This document shows positions 10,503-20,159 of a stretch of DNA of 20,343 nucleotides, in pieces (position 1 is the stretch's first letter; the number at the start of each line of letters is the position of its first letter). A program made the position numbers and the translations under genes. Source of the stretch: Circinella minor (Eukaryota; Mucoromycota; Mucoromycetes; Mucorales; Lichtheimiaceae); contig JAEPRB010000449.1 in assembly GCA_016758965.1 (NCBI GenBank), positions 1-20,343 on the forward strand. Reading direction: 5' to 3'. The notes beneath the pieces were generated by a model that had not been told where the DNA came from, made no database searches, and saw nothing but the letters and a program-made list of their open reading frames with translations.

Positions 10503-10511
10503 GGCAACAGG
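10503..10511 (+). repeat. Target-site duplication GGCAACAGG, right copy
   Basis: Perfect 9-bp match to 9892-9900, directly abutting the other end of the inverted-repeat element. Confidence 0.93.
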
Positions 10512-11725
10512 ATATCCTGTTCCTGTATGTGGATTACGAATTATAATAGTATACATAATGTCATGGATTTGAGTGGTGATTTTATATGTTCCATCCATAC
10601 AAATAGATCGAGTTGATTGTAGATGCAAGAGTTGCTTAGGTGAAATAAAACCAAAAGAGAAAATATTGTTGTTAATTGTGTATTCAGATGGATTACCATT
10701 AAAGATGACATAGTTGTCTCTAAGAAGATGTTCATCAAGCCAGATCTTTGTTAAAATCATTTCATTTTCATGAAACTGGAAGAGTTCATGCTTTAACTGT
10801 ATGTATAGATATAATATTTTAATCATCCTTTTCATATTTATAATGCTATCTTATTATCAATAATAACATACCTTATTCATTATATTATACACGTCGTCAT
10901 AATTCACTTTTCTTTGTGTAATATTACTTTCATTCGAAGTATCATTATTTAAAGATTCAAACTGATGCAAAACTGATATGCGAATATCACGACAGTTTCT
11001 GCCGTCCTTAAGTTGTTGCTGAATGCTACTGACTGTTGCACGAGATAATGAGAGTCTGCTTTTATCTTTAATATCACCAGGTATATATGCTATCGTTTCA
11101 TCATTCTTATTATGTCCATGTAACAATTTAATTTCATATTCTTCAGGATTATTACTCCAAATCATAATCTTCAAACGAGCTAAACAACCACACTTTTTTG
11201 TGTCTTTTTGACCAGTTCGAACTACACATCGAGTTGTATATGAACCTACCCAATGACAAATAAATGACTCACTATAGTTTATTCTAGTGCCATCACCTTG
11301 AGTTTTATTTTTTGTTATCCACTTGGTTCCGCATAACTCGGAGATGTGTACCAAGCAAGCTTTCTATTCAGAGGCACGTACATAGACTGGCTCATTTAAA
11401 ACAAGGGTAAGAACGCCAGGTACTGTTGAATGAGCAAGGGTGTAGCGAACATTTGAACGGTATAGACCTCATAATCATTGTTGTTTTGTTGGTTCATGGT
11501 GAATTAGTTAAGATGTTACAAATAGAGTTGTAAAAAAAATGGCAGTAGAGAGAAAGCTTGTTTTTTTTTTAGAAAATTATATACATATATATCTTCCATA
11601 TTAAATATTAATCCTAATAAATGAAACTATCTATATGTATTGATTCCTTTGACTCAAACTAATTATGTATTATATATATATCACATATTAAATAATATCC
11701 TACACAAATAAAACCATCCATGGTA

Positions 11726-12748
11726 GCTAATCATTATCAATTGATAATAAAAATCAGTTGATTTATATTATCTAAATATTTTAGTATTTATGTTTAATAA
11801 TCATAATATCAATAAAAGTTCTACTTTTTTGATAATTATGTCTATTAATATTTAGGTTAAAGAAAAAAATAAAAATACCACAATTTTATTTGTGGTATAT
11901 TTATCATGTGATTATATGATTTAAATACTTAGATGTTATATCCATATTTTATATATTATTTAATTGATCATTTTATTATTTGAATCAATAAAAGTTCCAC
12001 TTTTTTGATAGTTATGTTTATTATCATTATAAATTAAAGAAAAACATAAATATACCACAATTTTATTTGTGGTATATATATCACATGACCATCTTTATCT
12101 AAATATTTATTGGTAGTAACTATTAATTTATATAAATTAGGTATTTAGATCCAATAATTTAAATAAATTTTTTTATAATATAACTTTTATATAAGGATTT
12201 AAATCAATTATATATATTTTATATATTAACTTAAAAATATATCGATTTATTAATCTAAATCTTATATATTCTTTTTTATTTTAGGATAGTTTTTTATTTA
12301 AAATAAATATCAATTGTTCTATTAATTAATTGATATAACAATTAAGATATTTTGAAAACCTAATTAAAGGATATATCCAATGGTCATGTGATATATATAC
12401 CACAAATAAAATTGTGGTATATTTATGTTTTTCTTTAATTTATAATGATAATAAACATAACTATAAAAAAAGTGGAACTTTTATTGATCCAAATAGTAAA
12501 ATGATCAATTAAATAATATATAAAATATGGATATAACATCTAAGTATTTAAATCATATAATCACATGATCAATATACTACAAATAAAATTGTGGTATTTT
12601 TATTTTCTTCTTTAACCTAAATATTAATAAACATAATTATCAAAAAAGTAGAACTTTTATTGATATTATGATTATTAAACATACATAATAAATTATTTAG
12701 ATAATATAAATCAACTGATTTTTATATTATCAATTGATAATGATTAGC
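11726..12748. mobile_element. 1.0-kb foldback element with internally duplicated arms
   Basis: The left arm, 11726-12092, is the reverse complement of the right arm, 12380-12748, around a 287-bp AT-only loop. Inside each arm a unit of about 176 bp is present twice: AATAAAAGTTCTACTTTTTTG followed by the self-complementary ACCACAATTTTATTTGTGGT. The element therefore holds four copies of that small hairpin inside one large hairpin. The tips are GCTAATCATTATCAATTGAT and its complement. No coding capacity and no obvious target duplication. It lies between the transposase start and the right TIR, so it may have arrived after the MULE. Confidence 0.85.
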
Positions 12749-12820
12749 CCCCTTAATGAAATAATAAAAATATGTTAAATTGCTAGCAATTTATACATTG
12801 ATTTTTTTATTTCTAATAAG

Positions 12821-12896
12821 AGAACTAATCTATAATACTCCAAATAAAATAAAATCTGTTGATTTTATTTTATTTGGAGTATTATAGATTAGTTCT
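12821..12896. repeat. Perfect hairpin, 36-bp arms, 4-nt loop
   Basis: 12821-12856 is the exact reverse complement of 12861-12896, with loop TGTT. It abuts the inner edge of the right MULE TIR (which begins at 12898), and the corresponding place beside the left TIR lacks it. It therefore looks like a small insertion or a breakage-repair palindrome. Confidence 0.95.
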
Positions 12897-12897
12897 T

Positions 12898-13326
12898 CAT
12901 ATGTATTGATCCATTTTATATATACCAAATAACGTGGTGTATAATACTTTTTATTATTATTTTTGGTGCCTGAATTATATATAAAAAAAACCATGTTGCT
13001 CTAGTAATTCAAAAAGCACAAACATATTCTTCTAATCTTATTTCGTTTGATAGATGACGTGGCAGTACTGTTGCGGTTGTCGTATGGAAAAAAAGAGAAC
13101 GATCGACTCTGTATGAATAAAAAAAATGGCAAGTTTTAGTTAAGTATACAAAAAAAAAATCTGTGTCCTTTTAATCGATGTCCTATTTCGATCTGTGTTC
13201 TTTTATACACCCCCCCTTTACATTACGCTATGTACAATGAAAGAAATACGTGTTCCCCTTCATATATTTACCTCGAATGTGCGTTTTTGTTGTATAGCTG
13301 TTGTTCGTGATTATGGGAACCTAAAT
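12898..13326 (-). repeat. Right terminal inverted repeat of the MULE
   Basis: Reverse complement of 8081-8507. It begins inside with CATATGTATTGATCC and ends outside with GTGATTATGGGAACCTAAAT. The right flank then runs into an A-rich stretch and about 130 bp of spacer before the CACTA-like element begins. Confidence 0.9.
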
Positions 13327-13485
13327 AATAATAAAAAAAAAGCTTCTGTTTTTTTTACATCTGTATTTTTGTTAAATCTGATAACAAGGTTGTCTCTTAT
13401 TTTTGCTCGTGGTTTCTAATATATCGCTCAATGGTATACATTCAAAGAAGTTGCAGGTGTTGCACCATGGGAAAAATTAGCGATT

Positions 13486-13827
13486 ATCGCAGATATCGCT
13501 GAGGAATCGCGGATATCACAGACACATTTGAACACAGAAAACCAAAATGGGAGTTAGAAAATGGGTTTATTCCTGAAAAGGACGAAAAAAATTCAGACAG
13601 TGCAAAAATCGCAGATATCGCAGAGGAATCGCGGATATCGCAGACACATTTTGAACACAGAAAACAAAAATGGGAATTAGAAAATGAGTTTATTCCTGAA
13701 AAGGACGAAACAAATTCAGACAGAGTAAACATCGCAGATATCACAGAGGAATCGCGGATATCACAGACACATTTTGAACACAGAAAACGAAAATGGGAAT
13801 TAGATTCCTGAAAAGGATAAGAGTGAA
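13486..13827 (+). repeat. Left subterminal array: three 122-123 bp tandem units with GATATC motifs
   Basis: Units start at 13486, 13608 and 13731, and the third carries a 12-bp internal deletion. Each unit has two copies of a GATATCGC or GATATCAC motif (about 13492, 13515, 13613, 13635, 13736, 13758), the same word found inside the right end. Subterminal repeats of this type are where CACTA transposases bind, so a binding-site array is the natural reading. The units also read as a 41-codon unit on plus (IADIAEESRISQTHFEHRK...), but a 1-nt loss in unit 1 breaks that frame. Confidence 0.85.
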
Positions 13828-13880
13828 AGACAAAAACTGTAGATTTATACAAAAAGAAATGGGAAGCGGAGAAAAAAAAG

Positions 13881-16800
13881 CTATACGTCACTTATTTTGC
13901 CTAATGTTATGTCGCCTGGTATCATATCAGGATATATAATATAATATCTATCTTCATGCAAAGATGATTCTAACAACCCTGCATTACCCCGTATATTCTC
14001 AGCATCAATAACACATAGTTTGTCAGGTGTATTGGGTTCGCCTCGAGGTCTGTACAGGAGGCCCTTTTTCTTTCTTTCCTTGGTGCCATAGTCAGTCATT
14101 TTCAGATTTCCAAACAATTTGACCAAGCATAATGGACGCTCATCAAGAATGCCTTCCTCCTCAACACCTTCCATTGTCTCTGCGCTTTCAATGACTGCCA
14201 TTTCTTCATCTGATTGACTTATACCCTCAAATCTTTCTTGAATGGATCCCGGAGTAACCGGTGGTTGTGCATCTATAAATATTTTGAGGAAAAGAATGGT
14301 GAGTGATTTGGCATAGTATAATACAAACATTCCGAACAAATAAGAACCTGGGCATACCTCTAAAACGATGTGTGAAAAACAATATTAATTCTCCAAAGAA
14401 TGTAGCCTCACCACCACCTCGTATTGGAAGTCGCATTTTGATTATCATATCCGATTTTTTTGCAACACTTGGATATTCATTACATACGAATCTGGTGCCG
14501 TCTTTGAACAGGTTCTTGCCCCACCTTGATTTCCGGTTCTAACATGGCTCCCAACGCTCGGTCGTCGTCAAACTGATTATGCCAGTATTGCCTTATATAA
14601 CGTTCAATATTGAGATGATCAAAGTCTTCTAGTTGCATAACTTTCCAATCCCAAAGCTCGATATCAGGGTATTCATCCAAGGAGTAGGCATTACCATCCT
14701 CCAGAACAGTTTCCAATTCATCCATCAAATATACACGCTGGAAATTACACATGAGTAATTGTCACTTAATGATCTTGCCAGCGTTTGGCCCAGGTAAAAC
14801 TCGGAATTTAATATGTTTCTTGAAAAAGCCTAAATAATAATGAGTTATTACTTTTATCGTTGCAGTTGTAAACCTGATGTGAACTTGTAACAACGTACCA
14901 ATTGCTCGCTCTGCCGATCGTGTAGAATAGCCACGTAATGGGCCAAGTTTCTGGATAATATCATGTATATGCCGAAGATAATGGAAGTTAACAGTATATA
15001 GATTACTACTGATCTTATTCTTCATGTGCATATGCCAAATTTGTAAGTGTCTATTTAAAGTTGAGTTGCAAGTTAGAAAACATTGTTTCTTATTTAAATT
15101 ACTTTTTTTTATGTGGTAAACTTACTTTTGGATGGCGGACACATCATTTGCATATATTTTCCACTGGAGAGCCAAGGTACAACCAATGACAAGTGACATA
15201 AGGGCTTCAACTTGTTCAGAATAAGCACCACACGTTTCAGCAAGCTGTTCAAAAACCAAAGTAGGAACTATACATTGAAGAAGCATGATCCAGTCAACAG
15301 AACGCATATGACCAGCTTTCCGGGACACATCTGTATATATATAAGTAGACATGAGGATTAGCTTAATATTGGAGAATATTTCAGATGTGGTATAATGTGG
15401 AAGGAAATAAACGAACCTCTGAAACTCCCTTCAAATATACCGGATGGTATTGTTGTGTTGGATTCCGTGATCGTGTTACCAATGGCTGAACACGCACTGG
15501 AACGCAGTTTGATGGTTGTATCCAAATCGCCATATTGACCTGATATCATGTCCCAGAGACGTTTTGTAACGTTTGAGCCAATTAAATGTAGCTCATCAAG
15601 ACCAAAGAATGAGTATCCGTGAAAGGACTTCAACGCTGCAAATTCATTCTTTTTGACAATACCAAAATCCTAAAGGTAAATCAGATAAAAAATGAGTGGA
15701 ATGTATATAGTGAATATAACGATATGGAATATAAAAAATATTGATTTAATACCTTATCGCCATTTTTGAATTCATCATCCTTCCTTGCGGTAGACATATT
15801 GTTTGTCCCTGTGTAATAACGGCCATATCCTTTACCAGCTGGACGAATCTCCCTTACTGTTTTGATGTGACATTGACGGAAACCATAGTCGGAATTGTGA
15901 CCTTTATGATGTATAAGTTCCTGAACACCAATAATATCACCAGATGCAAGTAGTAGATGTACTTTGAAGTTGAACAACCCATCTTCACAAATGACTTTCA
16001 ATCCTCCATCTTCAAGAATACGGAGTTCGTTTAATAATGGTGTCAAAAACGAAAATAGATCGCCGTTATGATCTCCTGGTATAATCGCAACCTGGAGCAT
16101 ATTTTTTGTGCGGTAACTGTGAATAAAGATAAGTAAATGAATTGTTGAAGTGGTATACTAATAAAGATAGTACTAAACTAATAATAATATCTTACCGTTC
16201 TATTGGTGGCAGGCTTAAAAGTACGACATGTACGATTGTCATCTTTGCTTCTCCTCCTTTGAATGGTGCAAACCCATTGACAAACAATGAAATTACTATA
16301 GTGTCCTGTTCATTTTGGAATATGGTCGATTTGAATTTTTTATATACTGAGCCATCAAAAATGTCATTCATTTGTCCAGGTTCCGGTTCATGAACATCTT
16401 GAATCATTTCGCGGGTCTCCTTATCTGCAATAAGGTTCGACAACTGTCGACCGAGAGGGAAATAAGACATCGTTTCGACTGGCTTTCCGTTACTCTTGAA
16501 TTGTTGTTCACCACAGCTACATTCATCATGTGAGCCTTAAGGAAACAAATGGCAGCGTTTTGGGCATATCCGGTATATAGTTTCATCAAGCTGAAAAAGT
16601 TTACCCAACCTGTTTTCGGATGTTTTAGGTGAGAGCAATGGTTTTTTGCCTAAAATATGATTTTGTACATTATTAGTTATTAGTAAGTTATTGATCATAC
16701 AGTTGAATAATTACTCTTTTAAGTTGAATGCTTACCAAAATCATCTTGAATAATCCACTTGTTAAATAACGAGATGAGTTCATCGTAGGAATCACGGCTA

Positions 16801-17533
16801 ACATTGTTATCTTGTGCCCAGCAGAAAAGCTCATAAATTTTTTGTTTATAACTTTGTAGTTGAGGCATTGGTTGGATTTTTTAGTAATAGGTTCATTGGT
16901 AACAAGGGGTGTTTCCTTTTCCCAAGGATCGATGTATTGCTTGTTGGCTGAGTGGGTTCCTGCTTGATCTGACGAAGACTCGTTTGTTGGTTGGATTATG
17001 GGATCATCAACATTGGATGCGTCTATGATAGCAAAATCTTCGTCGTCATCATCACTATCACTTGAATCGGTATAATTATTATTGTCACCGTCATCTTGAT
17101 CTTGGGTAACATAAGGCTGATCATCTTGTCCAAAGTCGTATACTATATCATCAGGTGTGAAGCTACGTCGGTTTGATCGATCTAAGATAGACGTGTTATC
17201 AATATTATGGTTATTGGCCAATTCATTTCCAGGGAGAATAGAAGATATATGATCTTGATCCATGACCATGGGGTCATTCTGATAGGGAGTAGAAGCAGGA
17301 GGTAATGCTTCATGATCTTGGGTTAGTGGTTGAGAAACTGTTTGAACACGGCCATCTAGGTAGTTAATTATACAAGGTAAGTTTTTTTTTCATAAAGGTT
17401 ATTTTTATATATATGTGATATTTTTGCAATATAGTAATTTAGGTCATACCACACGAAGCGTCATGTTTTATATACTTGGTCTTTTCAACAGCTTGGAAGC
17501 ATTTTTTGCAGTAAATAAAGGTGGACTTGGGCA
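13881..17533 (-). pseudogene. Tnp2-type transposase (Transposase_21 family), eight exons, inactivated
   Basis: Exons: 17533-17450, 17355-16736, 16649-16196, 16116-15753, 15669-15417, 15330-15126, 15050-14358 and 14272-13881. The seven introns are 75-94 nt, all GT..AG. Features in order: a C-X2-C-X11-H-X3-C finger (CKKCFQAVEKTKYIKHDASC); an acidic Asp/Ser linker; a second C-X3-C..C-X-C ribbon (CPKRCHLF, ECSCGEQ); the Tnp2 core (NDIFDGSVYKKF, SLFVNGFAPFKG, SLPPIERYRTKNML, IIPGDHNGDLFSFLTPLLNE); GLDELHLIGSNVTKRLWDMI; and a DUF4218-like block (HYLRHIHDIIQKLGPLRGYS, STRSAERAIG). Lesions: stops at 16537-16539 and 14762-14764, one base missing in an A run near 16876, and one extra G at 14519-14522. 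VNG replaces the DG usual at this core motif, so a catalytic acid may also be lost. The 5' exon upstream of 17533 was not found. Confidence 0.85.
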
Positions 17534-17870
17534 CTGTAAAAAAATATTATGTGGACTAATAATTGCTGAACATTCTTTTCATATTTATACTCTTTTTTAT
17601 ATGCTGCGGTTTCTATGTTTTTGTTCGATCATGATCTATATTGCCATCCTCAGGTATTGTCTCTTTCTTTCTTTATATCACTTTGATACTGCGCCATGCA
17701 TAATGGTGCCATTGTTCTGTGTTTGGATTCTTTTTGCTGCGGCCTTGACTGCTATCTCTAAGTGGAAGGTTGCTGACGGTATATGGACTGCGGTTGTGTA
17801 ACAGTTTTTATTTTAGAAGTTACATACGCCATTCTTTTTTTTTCACTCTTATCGTTCAACATCTGAAAAA
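17534..17870. promoter_or_regulatory. Divergent intergenic region between Tnp2 and companion gene
   Basis: The two genes of the CACTA-like element are transcribed away from each other from this 337-bp gap, which must hold both promoters and probably the missing first exon of Tnp2. A TATA-like word, GTATAAATATG, lies on minus at about 17579-17589. A plus-strand frame at 17415-17801 with a hydrophobic translation overlaps Tnp2 exon 1 and its intron and is probably fortuitous. Confidence 0.4.
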
Positions 17871-19519
17871 ATGAATCAGCATCAACAACAACAGCTTCTT
17901 TTTCCTCCTCAACAACCGGTCCCTATTACCAATGAGGACATCTACATGCGGGTATTGGCGATTGGTGATTCCCAACAAAATGGTGAACTCTGTGTTAATC
18001 ACCTGGAGCAACACGTTAGTGGCATTGAGGCAATGCTGCGCCAGATGCTGTACAACCAACAGCAAATCCTTGGCCTCCTCCAACAGTAGCAACAACAACC
18101 TTCTCCTCCTATCCAATAACAACCTCTTCCTCCTCTTCAACAAGAAGAACGGTATTGCCACCCTATACTATATACGTGCTTCCTGTTGGTGGATTCGTCC
18201 CGAAGCCATCAACTGAACAGCAGCGGGAGCATAGTAAAAAGGTCGCCCGAGAACATGTGTTTCAGCTGCTCTATAGTCCAGTCTGTTCGTTGGATGCAGA
18301 AAAGGTGGTCTACGTGCATAACGTCTGTAGGGACGCCGCCACCAGGCTCGGTGAGGCTGTTATCAATGCGTATGACCGCTTGGACCAGGGTAAGAAGGGT
18401 TGGAGCGTCCTTACCCACTTACCCATTCTAAGGCGTTCGAGAACATTCTTGGGCAATTTTACTCCTTCATGGAGGAAAACCGGGATGGAATGCCGGTGAA
18501 GGACACTGAGGATGATTGGATTGGCAAGTTTTACTTGAAGGTCCCCTTCGACAGTGAGATGTGTGTTAAAAGATACAAACAAAAATAATGCAAATGAATA
18601 TTAACCAATTGAACTTAAACTGACTACTAACTAACTGGTTTTATATGTTATTTTTAGGAAGAGAAGAAATGATAAGGAAAAAAGAGAAGCGTCGTATGTA
18701 TCATATATCATTATATCATATTGCTCAATATATTATGTATTTCTTATAGATTGCTCATTATTCTAATAAAAAAATACTAGCATTTTGGATTTGAACATAG
18801 TGTGCAGCAGATCCAGCTTGTCCCAACGGTCGACTGATGCCATGTCATTGTAAGTACATGACCTTTTTACACCCAAAAACCCTGTTTGTTATTTACTACA
18901 AATGAAGAAAACCTTTGTTTGAATGATATTGTATTTATCCTATTGCACAACCATTGATTATTTGCCAAATCAAAGAATCCTTCCTCTTATAAGCTAGTTT
19001 TTATTGTAGTATTTCACGTTTTCATTTTGATTTATATATACTGACAATTAATTTAATTATTGCATACATAGGGATCAATCCATTGACGGGCACAGTCAGG
19101 CCGCTAGTGCAAGGTGGGTTAAAAATGGATTATAAGAATAGTGTAGAGTATTATATAATGATGGACTAAAATATAAATATTATTATGCTTATAGCTTGAC
19201 TGTTTCGCACACGGATCCAGTCGTCTTCTCCGTTCCTTCTTCTTTACATGCTGCTGTTTCCTCCTCCTCCTCTTCTTCCTCACACCGATCACCACCACAA
19301 CAACTTAATTTGTATCAAGATAACCGCCGCCCCTCCATCATTCCTGCCACTCGTCCCCTACCATCACCATCATCATCCACCTCATCTACCTCCACCACTC
19401 AATCTCATCGACCCAAAAAGGAAAAGCAAGAGCCCCCCATCCAATCGTTAATGTTTTTTTTTTTAATAAAAATAGTCTATAAATATACAATATACAGTAG
19501 CTTTTATTGGTCTAGTTAG
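17871..19519 (+). pseudogene. Companion gene of the CACTA-like element (TnpA position), multi-exon, unknown fold, inactivated
   Basis: ATG at 17871 opens a Gln/Pro-rich N-terminus (MNQHQQQQLLFPPQQPVPIT) followed by a likely coiled-coil stretch (EQHVSGIEAMLRQMLYNQQQ). A second conserved-looking block includes LPPYTIYVLPVGGFVPKP, EHVFQLLYSPVCSLDAEKVV and ENRDGMPVKDTEDDWIGKFY. Later exons proposed are 18658-18693, 18801-18849, 19072-19113 and from 19195, joining to a Ser/Pro/Thr-rich tail and a basic PKKEKQE motif near the end. A TACTAAC branch point (18625-18631) supports the second exon's acceptor, but its donor is unclear (ATAATG where GTAATG might be expected). Lesions: TAG and TAA after codon 72, a shift near 18150, and an 8-bp duplication (CTTACCCA, 18410-18425) that shifts frame. 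I know no family for it; the position suggests a DNA-binding partner like plant TnpA. Confidence 0.6.
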
Positions 19520-19525
19520 GTTACA

Positions 19526-19621
19526 CAGATATCTCAAATAAGAAATCTCTGTTTTAAATTTCAATCATAAACTTCGATATCTGCGATAAATCTATGATAT
19601 CTGTGCAAGTTGCCCATGGTG
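19526..19621 (-). repeat. Right subterminal region and terminus of the CACTA-like element
   Basis: Three GATATCT motifs (about 19529, 19576 and 19594) precede the CCCATGGTG end. The CGATATCTGCGATAA word is the exact complement of one inside the left terminus. The array is much shorter than the one on the left, an asymmetry that is common in CACTA elements. Confidence 0.7.
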
Positions 19622-20159
19622 TTGGCCGTGATGAAGATGTTTATGATTAAGATGGAAGAAAGGTTTTTTTTTCTGCTCCTATATTTTTTTTTACTGAAGC
19701 CACTTACCACCAAATTTCAAATCCAGTTGGGGTAAAATAAGGGTATGCCAGGATTCTTTAGGAGATGAAACACAATAAACTATGCCATAAGGGAAATGAT
19801 AATAAAGAAGATGAGGAAGGTAAAATAAGAAACAAGTAGACTAGTTGATAATTAGATAGTTCATTAATTCGTTAATTCGTTAATTCGCTAATTTTATTAT
19901 TATTATTTTGGATGGTATTTATATGAAAACAAAATAAAAATAATATTTTCAAATATGAATATGAACATGATAATATTATTAAAATAATAATATTATGCAA
20001 ACAACATGATCGTTGTCTTGATAAGAATAAGAAATAATGAAATCAAAAATAAATAAATTAAAAACAGAATATAGATCAATATGATCCATATGAGACAACA
20101 TAAAAGAATTAATTAAAGATCATAAAGATGATCTTTCATAATACAGGATTTTTCAGAAG
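19622..20159. other. AT-rich right flank, no gene seen
   Basis: Contains the TTG candidate duplication, T tracts near 19665-19690, a short run of 8-bp TTAATTCG repeats at about 19864-19893 and a small hairpin, AAAGATCAT/ATGATCTTT, at about 20117-20138. Frames are short and interrupted. Confidence 0.5.

Larger units (their letters stand above)
8638..11497 (-). pseudogene. MULE transposase (FAR1-like zinc finger, MULE domain, SWIM finger), inactivated and interrupted
   Basis: Two exons are joined by a phase-0 intron at 10871-10797 (GTATGT..TACATACAG). The ATG at 11497 is the best start. The N-terminal part has a FAR1/WRKY-GCM1-like zinc-binding pattern (TGQKDTKKCGCLARL, then HGHNK). The RNase H-like MULE core follows: first Asp in ICMDGTYK, second Asp in TIDCSIPEVNAIQ with the typical YCAFHVVQAW, and a candidate third acid in TDNFIEL, spaced about 63 and 123 residues. 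A SWIM finger, CTCQDFIDRCVPCKH, ends the core. Length is about 720 residues once the insertion is discounted, normal for the family. Lesions: a frameshift near 11415-11480, stops at 11364-11366, 9646-9648, 9418-9420, 9259-9261 and 9154-9156, and the 602-bp insertion at 9901-10502. Without that insertion and its duplicated 9 bp, exon 2 has a length divisible by three. Confidence 0.87.
8081..13326 (-). mobile_element. MULE (Mutator-like) DNA transposon, about 5.2 kb, with nested insertions
   Basis: Two long terminal inverted repeats of about 425 bp face each other at 8081-8507 and 12898-13326 and enclose a MULE transposase pseudogene on the minus strand. Between them are later insertions: a 602-bp inverted-repeat element in the transposase, a 1-kb foldback unit and a short perfect hairpin. 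The outer tips read ATTTAGGTTCCC on the left and GGGAACCTAAAT on the right. The 8-11 bp target duplication expected for the family is not clear, because both flanks are homopolymer T or A, so the exact ends may be off by several bases. Confidence 0.85.
13463..19621. mobile_element. CACTA-like (EnSpm) DNA transposon with Tnp2 gene and divergent companion gene, about 6.2 kb
   Basis: The left end reads CACCATGGG (13463-13471) and the right end CCCATGGTG (19613-19621), so both termini start with CAC. Each is flanked directly by TTG (13460-13462 and 19622-19624), a 3-bp duplication as expected for CACTA elements. Inside both ends lie repeated GATATC-type motifs, including a 15-bp inverted match, TTATCGCAGATATCG (13484-13498 and 19575-19589). 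The interior carries a Tnp2-type transposase on minus and a second gene on plus, the two-gene layout known from plant CACTA elements. The short perfect TIR contains the palindrome CCATGG, so the ends need confirmation. A longer match, GGTGTTG, also exists at both flanks. Confidence 0.72.

Noticed and set aside
8074..13340. A 9-bp target duplication for the MULE
   Set aside because: The left flank is a T run and the right flank an A-rich run; they are complementary-looking, not direct repeats, so no duplication is claimed.
13195..13419. Plus-strand frame of 74 codons
   Set aside because: Twin of the frame at 8026-8214, inside the right MULE TIR.
13484..13891. Minus-strand 135-codon frame across the 123-bp repeats
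   Set aside because: A Ser/Phe-rich reading of a tandem subterminal repeat; it ends inside the array and shows no domain.
17415..17801. Plus-strand 128-codon frame with hydrophobic, membrane-like translation
   Set aside because: It overlaps antisense to Tnp2 exon 1 with its zinc finger and intron; T-rich DNA readily gives Phe/Leu-rich translations. Not supported as a gene.
13463..19621. Helitron
   Set aside because: No Rep or helicase motifs; the genes and CAC inverted ends fit a CACTA-like element instead.
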